Source of the DNA: Pseudomonas sp. 7P_10.2_Bac1
Lineage (GTDB): Bacteria > Pseudomonadota > Gammaproteobacteria > Pseudomonadales > Pseudomonadaceae
NCBI RefSeq assembly: GCF_025465935.1
Contig: NZ_JANLNV010000092.1
Coordinates: 1 to 44,894 of the forward strand
Length of the DNA: 44,894 nucleotides
Direction of reading: 5' to 3'
Below, piece after piece: positions 24,370 to 33,050 of the stretch (positions are counted from its first letter, which is position 1; the number at the start of each line of letters is the position of its first letter). The notes under the pieces were generated by a model, which did not search any database, was not told the DNA's origin, and worked only from the letters and a program-made list of their open reading frames with translations. The position numbers were made by a program, and so were the translations under genes.

Positions 24370-26874
24370 TCAGCCCTCGCGCAGCACTGTCAGTGGGCTG
24401 GCATTGAGTGCGCGGCGGGTACCCATTACCCCCGCACCCCCGACCATCACGGCGCCCACGATGGGTAGCAGCAACAACCATGGGTGCGGATGCCAGGGCA
24501 GGTCAAAGGCAAAGCGGTACAGCACTAGGCTCACCAGTTCTGCGCCCAGGGCCGCCAGCAGGCCGCTGGTGGCACCCAGCAGGCCGAACTCGATGCGTCG
24601 GGCCTTGATCAACAGTTGCCGCTCTGCCCCCAATGCCCGCAACAAGGCGCCTTGGCGAATGCGTTCGTCGAGGGTGGATTGCAGGCCGGAAAACAGCACG
24701 GTCATGCCCGCCGCGAGCACGAACAACAGCACGTACTCAATGGCTATGGTGACTTGGGCCAGAATGCTGCGCAGTTGTTCGAGCAATGCGTCAATCGGCA
24801 GGATGGTTACTGCCGGGAAGCTGCGCGACAACTCGATGATTTGCTGATCATGCCCCGAAGCCAGGTAAAAACTGGTCAGGTAGGTGGTCGGCAAGTCCTT
24901 CAAGGTGCCCGGTTGGAAGATCATGAAGAAGTTGGGCTGGAAATTGTCCCAGTTGATGCTGCGCAAACTGGTGACCTGAGCCTCGCGATTGACCCCGGCA
25001 ACCGTAAAGACCAGATGATCGCCCAGCTTGAGCTTCAGGCTCTCGGCCACTTTGGCTTCGACTGAAACCCCAGGCACGCCATCAGCAGGTTGCCCCGACC
25101 ACCATTGGCCTTCGGTCACTTCGTTGCCTTCGGGCAGGTTGGCAGCCCAGGTCAGGCTCAGGTCGCGCTGTACGGCTTTGTCGCCGCTGGAGTCCTTGGT
25201 GACGATTTCCTGTACCGGTTCGCCATTGATGCTGATCAGGCGTCCTGGCACCACCGGGTAGATCGGCGCGGATTCGGCCTGGAGTTCGTGCAGGCGGGCG
25301 CCAAAGGCGTCTTTGTCGGCGGGCAATATGTTCAGCGCAAAGTAATTGGGTGCGTCCTTGGGCAATTGGCTTTGCCAGGTGTCGAGCAGTTCGCCGCGCA
25401 ACAGTGCGATCAGCGCCATCGACAGCAGGATCAAACCGAAGGCCAGTGCCTGACCTGCCGCGGCCAGAGGTTGGCGCAGCAATTGCCCCAAGCCCAGGCG
25501 CCAAGGCAGGGAGGCTCCTGCCAGCCCGCGACGCAGGCCCTTAAGGCCCAGTAGCAACAGGCTGCCAAGTATCAGAGCGGCAATCACGCCGCCCCCGAGC
25601 AGGGCAAAGGTCAGCACCAGGTCAAGGCTCATACGCCACATGATCAGGCCTAGCGCGAGCAAGGCGGCGCCGTATACCGTCCAGGTGCTGGCCGGGATCG
25701 GCAGAATGTCGCGGCGCAGAACGCGCAAGGGTGGTACCCGGCCCAATGCTGCCAGCGGCGGCAGGGCGAAACCGGCCAGCGCGACCAGTCCGGTGCCCAT
25801 GCCGGCAAGTGCCGGTATGACGCCACCGGGCGGTACGTCAGTAGGGAGCAAGTCGTGCAGCAGAGCGAATAATCCCAGTTGTGCCAGCCAACCGAGCAGG
25901 GCGCCCGTGACACTGGCCAGCACGCCGAGCATCGCCAATTGCAGGCTGAACAGCCACAGTGTCTCGCGGCGTGACAAACCCAGGCAGCGCAGCAAAGCGC
26001 TAGCATCAAAGCGGCGATTGGCAAAGCGGGTAGCAGACAGTGCAACCGCTACCCCGGCGAGCAAGACCGCCACCAGGCTGGCCATGTTCAGATAGCGTTC
26101 GGCCTTGCCGAGCGCGCCGCCGATCTGCTGGTTGCCATCACGGCCGTCCAGCAAGCGCTGGTTGGCTTCGAGGCCTGGCTGGATCACATCGCGATAGGAT
26201 TCAAGCGCCGGTGCATCGCCGCGCCACAGTTCGCGAAAGCTCACCCGGCTGCCGGGTTGTACGATTCCGGTCGCCTGCAAGTCGTCCAGATTGATCAGTA
26301 CGCGTGGGGTCAGGCTGTAAAAGTTACCGGCTCGGTCGGGCTCGTAGGTCAGAACACGGGTGATCTTGACGGTTTTGGAGCCGACATCGATGTCATCACC
26401 GATCTTCAGATCCAACGCTGTCAACAGTCGCGGTTCAACCCAGGCTTGCCCGGGCTCAGGCCCGCCGCCGGGTTGTTCTTCGCCATAGGGTTGCGCGGCG
26501 CTTTTGAGTTGGCCGCGCAAGGGGTAGGCTTCATCGGCAGCCTTGATGCTGGACAGCTGGATGCCGTTGTCAGTGGCGATCACGCTGGAGAACTCGACGA
26601 TCTGTGCGTGTTTGAGTCCCAGTTCGTTGCCGACTCTGATCTGTTCCTCGCGTGCCGGTGAGCTGCCTTCGAGCACCAGATCGGCCCCCAGGAACTCGGT
26701 GGCGCGCAGCACCATGGCGCCGTTGAGGCGGGCGCCGAAGTAGCCGATGGCGGTGCTGGCGGCCACCGCCACCAGTACGGCAAAAAACAGCACGCGCAAT
26801 TCACCGGCGCGCGCATCTCGCAGGAGTTGGCGCAGGGCGAGACTGAGAAGACGTAGCAGCGGCAGACGTGCCAT
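24370..26874 (-). CDS. ybbP: YbbP-type ABC transporter permease (FtsX/MacB fold)
   Basis: An 834-residue membrane protein: N-terminal TM near residues 25-45, a large periplasmic domain, clustered spans about 260-480, a second periplasmic domain and three C-terminal spans, the duplicated FtsX layout. Related YbbAP systems are thought to extract or remodel lipids in the envelope. The ATG at 26874 overlaps the stop of the ATPase gene by one base (TGATG), so translation is coupled. Confidence 0.9.
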   Translation of the reverse strand: MARLPLLRLLSLALRQLLRDARAGELRVLFFAVLVAVAASTAIGYFGARLNGAMVLRATEFLGADLVLEGSSPAREEQIRVGNELGLKHAQIVEFSSVIATDNGIQLSSIKAADEAYPLRGQLKSAAQPYGEEQPGGGPEPGQAWVEPRLLTALDLKIGDDIDVGSKTVKITRVLTYEPDRAGNFYSLTPRVLINLDDLQATGIVQPGSRVSFRELWRGDAPALESYRDVIQPGLEANQRLLDGRDGNQQIGGALGKAERYLNMASLVAVLLAGVAVALSATRFANRRFDASALLRCLGLSRRETLWLFSLQLAMLGVLASVTGALLGWLAQLGLFALLHDLLPTDVPPGGVIPALAGMGTGLVALAGFALPPLAALGRVPPLRVLRRDILPIPASTWTVYGAALLALGLIMWRMSLDLVLTFALLGGGVIAALILGSLLLLGLKGLRRGLAGASLPWRLGLGQLLRQPLAAAGQALAFGLILLSMALIALLRGELLDTWQSQLPKDAPNYFALNILPADKDAFGARLHELQAESAPIYPVVPGRLISINGEPVQEIVTKDSSGDKAVQRDLSLTWAANLPEGNEVTEGQWWSGQPADGVPGVSVEAKVAESLKLKLGDHLVFTVAGVNREAQVTSLRSINWDNFQPNFFMIFQPGTLKDLPTTYLTSFYLASGHDQQIIELSRSFPAVTILPIDALLEQLRSILAQVTIAIEYVLLFVLAAGMTVLFSGLQSTLDERIRQGALLRALGAERQLLIKARRIEFGLLGATSGLLAALGAELVSLVLYRFAFDLPWHPHPWLLLLPIVGAVMVGGAGVMGTRRALNASPLTVLREG

Positions 26875-27557
26875 CAAGGCTCCAGAGGGCCGACCAGGTG
26901 GCCAGCGTCAAGACGGATCAAGCGTCGGCAGCGATGGGCCAGACGTTCGTCATGGGTCACCAGTACCAGTGTGGTGCCCTGTTCTTTGTTGAGCTCAAAA
27001 AGCAGCTCAGTGATGCGCTCCCCCGTGTGGCTGTCGAGGTTGCCGGTAGGTTCGTCGGCAAACAGCACGTCAGGGTTGGCTGCGAATGCCCGCGCGATGG
27101 CAACGCGCTGCTGCTCGCCGCCTGACAATTGGCGGGGGGAATGGCTCAGGCGCTGGCCCAGGCCAACGCGCTCCAGCAGATGCCGCGCCTGTTCGCGGGC
27201 GTCTTTGCGGCCATCGAGCTCCAGCGGCAACATGACGTTTTCCAGGGCGTTGAGGCTGTCTAGCAACTGGAATGACTGGAACACGAAGCCCACGTGTTCG
27301 GCCCGCACCCGGGCGCGCTGATCTTCATCCAGCGTGCTCAGCGCATGGCCGGCCAATATGACTTCGCCCTGACTGGGCAGGTCCAGGCCCGCGAGCAGGC
27401 CCAGGAGGGTGGATTTGCCCGAGCCTGATGCGCCGATGATGGCCAGGCTGTCACCTTTGCGCAGTTCCAGGCTCAGGGGGTGCAGGATGGTTAACTCGCC
27501 TTCCGCGCTGAGAACCACTTTGCTAAGGTTCTGCGCGGTGAGAATACTTTCGCCCAT
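26874..27557 (-). CDS. ybbA: YbbA-type ABC transporter ATP-binding protein
   Basis: A 227-residue ATPase of the LolD/MacB class. Walker A GASGSGKST (residues 42-50), Q-loop FVFQSFQLL, signature LSGGEQQRVAIARAF, Walker B DVLFADEPTGNLD and H-loop VTHD are all present. It pairs with the overlapping permease. It is divergent from tesA with 10 bp between the start codons, the arrangement known from E. coli tesA-ybbA. Confidence 0.95.
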   Translation of the reverse strand: MGESILTAQNLSKVVLSAEGELTILHPLSLELRKGDSLAIIGASGSGKSTLLGLLAGLDLPSQGEVILAGHALSTLDEDQRARVRAEHVGFVFQSFQLLDSLNALENVMLPLELDGRKDAREQARHLLERVGLGQRLSHSPRQLSGGEQQRVAIARAFAANPDVLFADEPTGNLDSHTGERITELLFELNKEQGTTLVLVTHDERLAHRCRRLIRLDAGHLVGPLEP

Positions 27558-27567
27558 GGAGAATCCA

Positions 27568-28173
27568 ATGCGTACGTGGTTTTTAAGTGCTGCTCTTGCT
27601 CTGATGTGTATAGCGCAGAATGCAGCTGCGGGAACAATCTTGATCGTTGGCGATAGTATCAGCGCGGCTTTGGGGCTGGATACCCGTCTGGGATGGGCTT
27701 CTCTGCTGCAACAGCGGTTGAAGGAGCAGGGCTATGACGACCAGGTGGTCAATGCCTCGATCAGTGGTGACACCAGTGCAGGTGGGCTTGCGCGCCTGCC
27801 TGCGCTGCTTGCGGAGCATAAGCCACAAGTGGTGATCATTGAGCTGGGCGCCAACGACGGGCTGCGTGGACAGCCGCCTGCTCAATTGAAACAAAATCTT
27901 GCCGCGATGGTCGATGACTCACAAAAAGCAGGTGCCAAAGTACTGCTGTTGGGCATGTTGTTACCGCCCAATTATGGCCCGCGCTATACCCAGGCCTTTG
28001 CCAAGGTCTACAGCGATCTGGGCAGTGAGAAAAAGGTCGCGCTGGTGCCGTTTTTCATGGAGGGCGTGGGTGGGCATCCCGAGTTTATCCAGGCCGACGG
28101 ACTGCATCCCAAGGCCAATGCGCAGGGGCGTTTACTGGATAATGTGTGGCCAACCCTAAAACCGCTGCTTTGA
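27568..28173 (+). CDS. tesA: acyl-CoA thioesterase I / arylesterase TesA
   Basis: A 201-residue periplasmic SGNH hydrolase. Signal peptide about residues 1-21 (ending NAAA). Catalytic Ser30 in VGDSIS, Gly in SGDTSAGGLARL, Asn in LGANDGLRG, and Asp/His pair in ADGLHP. TesA hydrolyses acyl thioesters, aryl esters and lysophospholipids. Start 27568 has GGAGA 6 nt upstream, lying inside the divergent ybbA start region, so both promoters must overlap the neighbouring coding sequence. Confidence 0.95.
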   Translation: MRTWFLSAALALMCIAQNAAAGTILIVGDSISAALGLDTRLGWASLLQQRLKEQGYDDQVVNASISGDTSAGGLARLPALLAEHKPQVVIIELGANDGLRGQPPAQLKQNLAAMVDDSQKAGAKVLLLGMLLPPNYGPRYTQAFAKVYSDLGSEKKVALVPFFMEGVGGHPEFIQADGLHPKANAQGRLLDNVWPTLKPLL

Positions 28174-28231
28174 TGCTTTTCTAGCGGCATGGTTTCGGCT
28201 AATGTGGCGCCCCCCCGATTTGGAGCCCCTG

Positions 28232-28525
28232 ATGTCGCGTCCTGCCTGGTCTTTATATGCTTATCAACTGATCGAGCCCGATGAACAGCTCGATCTGTTC
28301 GCCTGCCAGGAGGTACGGGTGCATTTGGTGACGCGCCAGTTGGAGCTGGGCGGCACGATTGATCGCACGCTGTGCGGTTCTTTGCTGCCGGCGCAGCCGC
28401 GTTGGTCGGATGTCACGCGCAAGGTGTTTCAGGATCATCGGCTGTGCCCGCTGTGTCGGGCGATCATCGAGTCTCAGCGCCGTGGCACTGAGCCGATCTG
28501 GCCTGAGTTACGCTTTGAATTATGA
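28232..28525 (+). CDS. conserved small protein with CxxC
   Basis: A 97-residue soluble protein with a CPLC pair near residues 77-80 and other Cys residues at about 30 and 50, a possible zinc or redox site. Also contains acidic LIEPDEQLDLFACQE. TGGAG lies 6-7 nt before the ATG. It sits between tesA and the L,D-transpeptidase gene, an arrangement I recall from other Pseudomonas. Function unknown. Confidence 0.75.
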   Translation: MSRPAWSLYAYQLIEPDEQLDLFACQEVRVHLVTRQLELGGTIDRTLCGSLLPAQPRWSDVTRKVFQDHRLCPLCRAIIESQRRGTEPIWPELRFEL

Positions 28526-28558
28526 TTCAACCTGTCTGAAACCTTAAGACTCAATACG

Positions 28559-28596
28559 ACGCCTCCCGGCTTCTCGGGGTGGCGTGTACACTCTCT
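28559..28596 (+). terminator. hairpin with T-run after CxxC gene
   Basis: ACGCC (28559-28563) pairs with GGCGT (28581-28585) with inner CCCG/CGGG, followed by a pyrimidine stretch ending in a T-run near 28596. It would separate the small gene from the L,D-transpeptidase gene. Confidence 0.5.
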
Positions 28597-28631
28597 TTTT
28601 TGTCCCATGTTGATTGCGAAGGATCTTCCGG

Positions 28632-29660
28632 ATGTTCTCGCGCTTACCTGCTGTCACCCGTTATCTGTCAGTTGCCGCACTGTGTGTTGCGGGTCCCGTT
28701 CATGCGCTTGAATTTCCGCTGCCGCCGCCAGGTGAAGACGTTGTCGGGCAGGTGCAGGTGATCAAGGGCAAGTACGAAGACTCCTTCTCGGATCTTGGTA
28801 ACCAGTACGAACTCGGCTATTCGGAAATGATTGCCGCCAACCCGGGCGTCGATGCCTGGTTGCCGGTCAAGAAGAACCTGGATGGCTCGATCGTCGACAC
28901 CGACATCGTATTGCCTACCCAGTTCATCCTGCCCCCGGGCAAGCGTGAAGGCATCGTGATCAACCTTGCCGAGTATCGTTTGTATTATTTCCCAAAGGAT
29001 CAGAACAAGGTCTACACCTTTCCGCTGGGGATCGGTCGTGAAGGCTGGGGCTCGCCTTTGGGGCTGACCAAAGTCACCGCCAAAACGCCAAACCCGACCT
29101 GGACGCCGCCAGCCTCGATCAAGGCCGAGCATGCCGCCAATGGTGACCCGCTGCCTAACGTGGTGCCAGCCGGCCCTGATAACCCGCTGGGGCCGTTCAA
29201 GTTCACGCTCGGCATGCCGGGTTACCTGATTCATGGTTCGAACGCGAAGTTTGGTATCGGCACCGGCACCAGCCATGGCTGTTTCCGCATGCTGAACAAG
29301 AACGTACTTGAGATGGCCAACATGGTGCCGGTGGGCACGCCTGTTCGCATCATCAACGAGCCGTACAAGATTGGCGTGAGTGGCGGCAAGGTCTTCCTTG
29401 AAGTGCACGAACCATTGAATGTCAAAGATGGCTCTTTGATAGCTAAAGGCGATAAGTCGCACTTGACCCAAGAAGACCTGCAGAACAAGTACGCAGGGTT
29501 CATCAACTTCTTGTTGAACCATAAAGACCTGGAAAACCTCATCCAGATCGACAAGGACAAGGCATTCCCTGTGGTCGGTGCCGAGACCGGCATACCTGAA
29601 GAAATCGGCGTGGCCAATACCGCCGTTCAACAGGGGCAGTCACTGGACTACGTTCAGTAA
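28632..29660 (+). CDS. L,D-transpeptidase (YkuD/ErfK family)
   Basis: A 342-residue exported enzyme. Signal peptide about residues 1-26 (ending VHA). A LysM-like segment (YSEMIAANPGVDAWLP) precedes the YkuD domain, with HGSNAKFGIGTGTSHGCFRM and catalytic Cys217. These enzymes form 3-3 peptidoglycan crosslinks or attach Braun-type lipoproteins to peptidoglycan. The convergent next gene is oprI, the peptidoglycan-linked lipoprotein. GAAGGA is 8 nt upstream of the ATG at 28632; an in-frame TTG further up would sit before that site. Confidence 0.93.
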   Translation: MFSRLPAVTRYLSVAALCVAGPVHALEFPLPPPGEDVVGQVQVIKGKYEDSFSDLGNQYELGYSEMIAANPGVDAWLPVKKNLDGSIVDTDIVLPTQFILPPGKREGIVINLAEYRLYYFPKDQNKVYTFPLGIGREGWGSPLGLTKVTAKTPNPTWTPPASIKAEHAANGDPLPNVVPAGPDNPLGPFKFTLGMPGYLIHGSNAKFGIGTGTSHGCFRMLNKNVLEMANMVPVGTPVRIINEPYKIGVSGGKVFLEVHEPLNVKDGSLIAKGDKSHLTQEDLQNKYAGFINFLLNHKDLENLIQIDKDKAFPVVGAETGIPEEIGVANTAVQQGQSLDYVQ

Positions 29661-29680
29661 GCGTTCAGGCATTAAAACAG

Positions 29681-29710
29681 CCGCCACGGTTAACGCCCTG
29701 GCGGTTTTTT
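29681..29710 (+). terminator. rho-independent terminator of L,D-transpeptidase
   Basis: CCGCCA (29681-29686) pairs with TGGCGG (ending 29704), followed by six T residues to 29710. Confidence 0.8.
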
Positions 29711-29736
29711 ATTGCCCGCTTAGTTGGCGATCGGGC

Positions 29737-29770
29737 ATAAAAAAAGCCGACCCATGAAATGGGTCGGCTT
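29737..29770 (-). terminator. rho-independent terminator of oprI
   Basis: A 12-bp stem, AAGCCGACCCAT (29744-29755) and ATGGGTCGGCTT (29759-29770), with a 3-nt loop. On the minus strand it is followed by a long T-run, as expected for a very abundant mRNA. Confidence 0.92.
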
Positions 29771-29792
29771 CGATAATAATCCCGAAGGACTA

Positions 29793-30044
29793 TTACTTGC
29801 GGCTAGCTTTTTCAAGCATGCGCAGAGCACGTTCGTTAGCTTCATCAGCAGTCTGTTGTGCTTTTTGAGCAGCAGCCAGAGCTTCGTCAGCTTTACGGTA
29901 GGCTTCGTCAGCACGAGCCTGGGAACGAGCTGCTGCGTCTTCAGTTGCAGTCAGACGGGCTTCAGTTTCTTTAGATACGCTGCTGCAACCGGTAGCCAGA
30001 ACTGCGGCCAATGCCAGAGCAGAGAATTTCAGAACGTTGTTCAT
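29793..30044 (-). CDS. oprI: major outer membrane lipoprotein OprI
   Basis: An 83-residue lipoprotein. Signal peptide ends at lipobox LATGC (Cys24, then SS, outer-membrane sorting). The mature part is a continuous heptad-rich helix (ETEARLTATEDAAARSQARA and on) ending in EKASRK, whose terminal Lys can be joined to peptidoglycan. Near-identical to P. aeruginosa OprI as known. AGGGGA precedes the ATG. Codon use is strongly biased, fitting one of the most abundant proteins of the cell. Confidence 0.98.
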   Translation of the reverse strand: MNNVLKFSALALAAVLATGCSSVSKETEARLTATEDAAARSQARADEAYRKADEALAAAQKAQQTADEANERALRMLEKASRK

Positions 30045-30123
30045 CGTGTTCCCCTTCAAGGACTTTCTAATTAAAGCTGCTCCTTCGACATGAGGAAACA
30101 GCCGGCGTACATACTACCCATTA

Positions 30124-30152
30124 CTTGTAGTAAGTAAACTGACCTAGCGCAA
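30124..30152 (-). promoter_or_regulatory. candidate oprI promoter
   Basis: On the minus strand TTGCGC (30147-30152), 17 nt, then TACAAG (30124-30129). Both hexamers are imperfect. The start would lie about 70 nt before oprI, with an A/T-rich tract just upstream of the -35 that could act as an UP element. Confidence 0.3.
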
Positions 30153-30552
30153 GAACCAAAAAAAATAATTGGCAAGAAATGCCATTGGGCTAGATTTAAC
30201 AGATTGTGTCCGAAAAATGGCCCGTCTTTGGTGGACTTGAGCAAGCGGCGAGCAAATATAAAGACAGTCCAAAGTGACTTCAAGAGGGCGTCTGCGTCTT
30301 AAATGCAACCTCGTGAAAACGTGTTGGGTGTGATCCGTCTGTCTCTGCGTGCGAGCACACACTGAGCATCAATTGCGAGAGCGACTATTCTAAATTTTGC
30401 CTGTCGGCGCGCCTGCTGGTGTCGATGTGTCTGTTTCTGAGGGTACCCCCGTATGCCGTTGTGCGGCACCCTTCTGGGGAATCCTCGGGTTCCCTCGGCA
30501 CACAAACATGAGTAAGGTAGAGGTCACAGTCCAAGACCCGCGAGGAGTAATG
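30153..30552. other. 400-bp gap between oprI promoter and GNAT gene
   Basis: No convincing gene in either strand. An A-rich block follows the oprI -35 region. Near the GNAT gene there are two small stem-loops: TGCCG-TTGTG-CGGCA (30454-30468) and GGGAA...TTCCC (30477-30494), which may form its leader. An in-frame ATG at 30508 could extend the GNAT protein but lacks a ribosome-binding site. Confidence 0.5.
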
Positions 30553-30834
30553 ATGAGCGAGGCGCTGTCCATCCACCATGACCAGGCAGGTCACCAGTTT
30601 GAGACCACTGTCGACGGTCACCGTGCCTACCTGACCTACATGGATTTGGGTAAGCAGACTCTGGATATTTACCGCACATTCGTGCCCAACGCCCTGCGCG
30701 GGCGAGGCATTGCGGCCGCATTGACCGAGCGGGCGCTCGATTATGCCGAGAAAATGGGCTACGAGGTGATTCCCTCGTGCTCCTACGTTGAGCGCTACAT
30801 GGAGCGTCACAAGCGCGCCCAGGCCAAGACCTGA
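30553..30834 (+). CDS. GNAT-family N-acetyltransferase (YidJ/COG2388 type)
   Basis: A 93-residue small acetyltransferase-like protein. The acetyl-CoA loop is seen in PNALRGRGIAAALTERALDYA; FETTVDGHRAYLTY is the conserved N-terminal strand pair. Members of this short group resemble a minimal GNAT core; substrates are unknown. Start 30553 has AGGAG 5 nt upstream; ATG at 30550 is equally in frame. Ends just before a bidirectional terminator. Confidence 0.85.
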   Translation: MSEALSIHHDQAGHQFETTVDGHRAYLTYMDLGKQTLDIYRTFVPNALRGRGIAAALTERALDYAEKMGYEVIPSCSYVERYMERHKRAQAKT

Positions 30835-30846
30835 AGCTGCACTCAT

Positions 30847-30875
30847 AAAAAACGCCGGGCTAGCCCGGCGTTTTT
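30847..30875. terminator. bidirectional terminator
   Basis: CGCCGGGCTAGCCCGGCG (30853-30870) is a perfect palindrome flanked by A-run and T-run, serving the GNAT gene (+) and the DAHP synthase gene (-). Confidence 0.9.
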
Positions 30876-30890
30876 GTGTGCGCTGAACAA

Positions 30891-31967
30891 TCAGCCGCGC
30901 GCGCGTTTGGGCAGTACGTCCTTGAGCTTGGCATGCATGCTGCGCAAGGTACTTTCAGTGCTGGCCCAATCAATGCAGGCATCAGTGATCGAAACACCGT
31001 ACTTCAAGTCTTCGAGATTTTTCGGGATCGCCTGGCATCCCCAGTTCAGATGGCTTTCAACCATCAGGCCGATAATCGACTGGTTGCCCTCAAGGATCTG
31101 GTTGGCCACGTTCTCCATCACCAGCGGTTGCAGCGCCGGGTCTTTGTTGGAGTTGGCATGGCTGCAGTCGACCATGATGTTCGGGGTGATTTTTGCCTTG
31201 GCCAGGGCTTGCTCACAGAGGGCCACGCTGACCGAGTCATAGTTAGGTTTGCCGTTGCCGCCGCGCAATACCACGTGGCCATAGGCGTTACCCTTGGTGG
31301 TCACGATGGACACGCCGCCTTCCTGGTTGATGCCCAGGAAACGGTGCGGATTGGACACGGACTGCAAGGCGTTGATCGCAACGGTCAGGCCGCCATCGGT
31401 ACCGTTTTTGAAGCCCACGGCTGAAGACAGGCCAGAGGCCATTTCGCGGTGAGTCTGCGATTCGGTGGTACGAGCACCAATGGCCGACCAACTGATGAGG
31501 TCTTGCAGGTACTGTGGGGAAATCGGATCAAGGGCTTCGGTGGCTGTTGGCAGGCCCATTTCGGCCAGGTCCAGCAGCAGTTTACGGCCGATGTGCAGGC
31601 CATCTTCGATCTTGAACGAGTCGTCCAGGTAAGGGTCGTTGATCAGGCCTTTCCAGCCCACGGTGGTCCGTGGTTTTTCAAAATAAACGCGCATGACCAG
31701 ATACAGGGTGTCGCTGACTTCAGCCGCCAGCACCTTCAGACGCTCAGCGTACTCGTGAGCAGCCTTGAGGTCGTGGATCGAGCAGGGCCCGATGACAACG
31801 AACAGGCGATGGTCCTTGCCATCCAGAATATTGCGAATGACCTCGCGCCCTTTGTTCACGGTCTGCAACGCTGTATCGCTGAGAGGAATCTCGCGCTTGA
31901 GCTGTGCAGGGGTGATCAGGGTTTCGTTGGAGGCAACGTTAAGGTCGTCGATCGGTAAATCAGCCAT
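30891..31967 (-). CDS. 3-deoxy-7-phosphoheptulonate (DAHP) synthase, class I
   Basis: A 358-residue enzyme that condenses phosphoenolpyruvate and erythrose 4-phosphate, the first step of aromatic amino acid synthesis. Motifs: VVIGPCSIHD (metal Cys), MRVYFEKPRTTVGWKGL, GARTTESQTHREMASGLS, VLRGGNGKPNYD and VDCSHANSNKD. Length matches AroF/G/H. The start at 31967 begins MADLPIDDLN; no strong Shine-Dalgarno. Which amino acid inhibits it cannot be read with certainty, so no symbol is assigned. Confidence 0.95.
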   Translation of the reverse strand: MADLPIDDLNVASNETLITPAQLKREIPLSDTALQTVNKGREVIRNILDGKDHRLFVVIGPCSIHDLKAAHEYAERLKVLAAEVSDTLYLVMRVYFEKPRTTVGWKGLINDPYLDDSFKIEDGLHIGRKLLLDLAEMGLPTATEALDPISPQYLQDLISWSAIGARTTESQTHREMASGLSSAVGFKNGTDGGLTVAINALQSVSNPHRFLGINQEGGVSIVTTKGNAYGHVVLRGGNGKPNYDSVSVALCEQALAKAKITPNIMVDCSHANSNKDPALQPLVMENVANQILEGNQSIIGLMVESHLNWGCQAIPKNLEDLKYGVSITDACIDWASTESTLRSMHAKLKDVLPKRARG

Positions 31968-32098
31968 CGTGTTACTCGTCAGGTCACGGGTGCCGGCCGC
32001 CAGCGATCCCCGTGCGGCGGAGCACAGCTTGATTGAGCGCATCGGGGAGCGGAACCTTAACGCGTTAACCGGTAATTCGACAATGGGCTGACAGCTGT

Positions 32099-32545
32099 TT
32101 AATCCAGCGCAGGTTGTGCCAGGGCCTTATCCAGGGTCTCTTGTGAAAATTCCACGGCGTGCAGGTTGACCCATTCGAGTGCCAGCGCATCCTTGTTTTC
32201 GAAGGTGAGGCTTTGTTGATGCCGCTGTCGGCAATAATGTTCAATTTGGCATACCTGTTCCCCCATGCGCGCACCAAATAGCGTCTGGTCGTCGGTAAAG
32301 GCTACGCCAACGCGATACCCGCCGGCATGCTTTTCACACCAGGCTATATAGCCGGGGTAGTGCGCGGTTTCACCCAGAGTAGGCATGTACATGTCGACCG
32401 CTGCACCGCGTCTCCAGCCTCTGTCAGTGTTGCATGCCACACCGCCAAGGCTGATAGAGTGCAGCTTCTGGCGCGAAAGGGCAGGGTGCTTGCGAAGGGT
32501 GATCTGAACAGGAACATCGTCTGGGTGAGGTAAAAAACGACCCAT
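32099..32545 (-). CDS. PilZ-like domain protein
   Basis: A 148-residue protein resembling the PilZ family. The core reads SRQKLHSISLGGVACNTDRG and WRRGAAVDMYMPTLG, with PGYIAWCEKHAGGYRVGVAF after it. Classical c-di-GMP binders have RxxxR and [D/N]xSxxG; here the Asp/Asn position is Ser (SISLGG) and only one Arg of the pair is obvious. It may not bind c-di-GMP. Start 32545 begins MGRFLPHPDD. Divergent from the thioredoxin-like gene. Confidence 0.75.
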   Translation of the reverse strand: MGRFLPHPDDVPVQITLRKHPALSRQKLHSISLGGVACNTDRGWRRGAAVDMYMPTLGETAHYPGYIAWCEKHAGGYRVGVAFTDDQTLFGARMGEQVCQIEHYCRQRHQQSLTFENKDALALEWVNLHAVEFSQETLDKALAQPALD

Positions 32546-32603
32546 GTACGCACACTCCAAGTGCCAGCAATTTAGTGTTGTTTTGCTGAGTATAGTGATT
32601 GAA

Positions 32604-32930
32604 ATGGAACTGACTGATTTTGATGCGGATCAGCACCTGCTGACGCAGCCCGGCACCACGCTGGTGGTGTTCACCAGCCCTGGATGTTCGAGTTGCCGCA
32701 CCGCGCGCAAGATGTTGCCTGATATGCAGTTGCCCATCGACCAGTTGTGCTGGATTGATGCGGGTGACAACGGCGGACTGGTCGAGCGCTATGGGATCTT
32801 CCACCTTCCTGCGTTGTTTGTCGTGCGTGACGGTGCATTTTATGGCGAATTGAAGTCACGCCTGAGCGAAGGGGAGCTGGCGCATCATATCAGGATGGCT
32901 CTGCTGCTCGAGCCCGACGAGTTGCCGTAA
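32604..32930 (+). CDS. thioredoxin-like protein
   Basis: A 108-residue thioredoxin fold without signal peptide. Active site SPGCSSCRTAR (CSSC, residues about 29-32) is in the normal position, and cis-Pro is in IFHLPALFV. CxxC dipeptide SS differs from classical GP, suggesting different redox potential. The ribosome-binding site is weak. It lies before the universal stress protein and cysB. Confidence 0.85.
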   Translation: MELTDFDADQHLLTQPGTTLVVFTSPGCSSCRTARKMLPDMQLPIDQLCWIDAGDNGGLVERYGIFHLPALFVVRDGAFYGELKSRLSEGELAHHIRMALLLEPDELP

Positions 32931-33050
32931 GCTTCCAGAAATACACGCTGCCTGTACGGTATGAGCACGTTATCGCCTGGTCCATCGTAGTTGTCCGGGC
33001 GCTGCTAAGATGAGTTGATCTCGGCCACAACACCCTGTCAAGGAGGTCGC

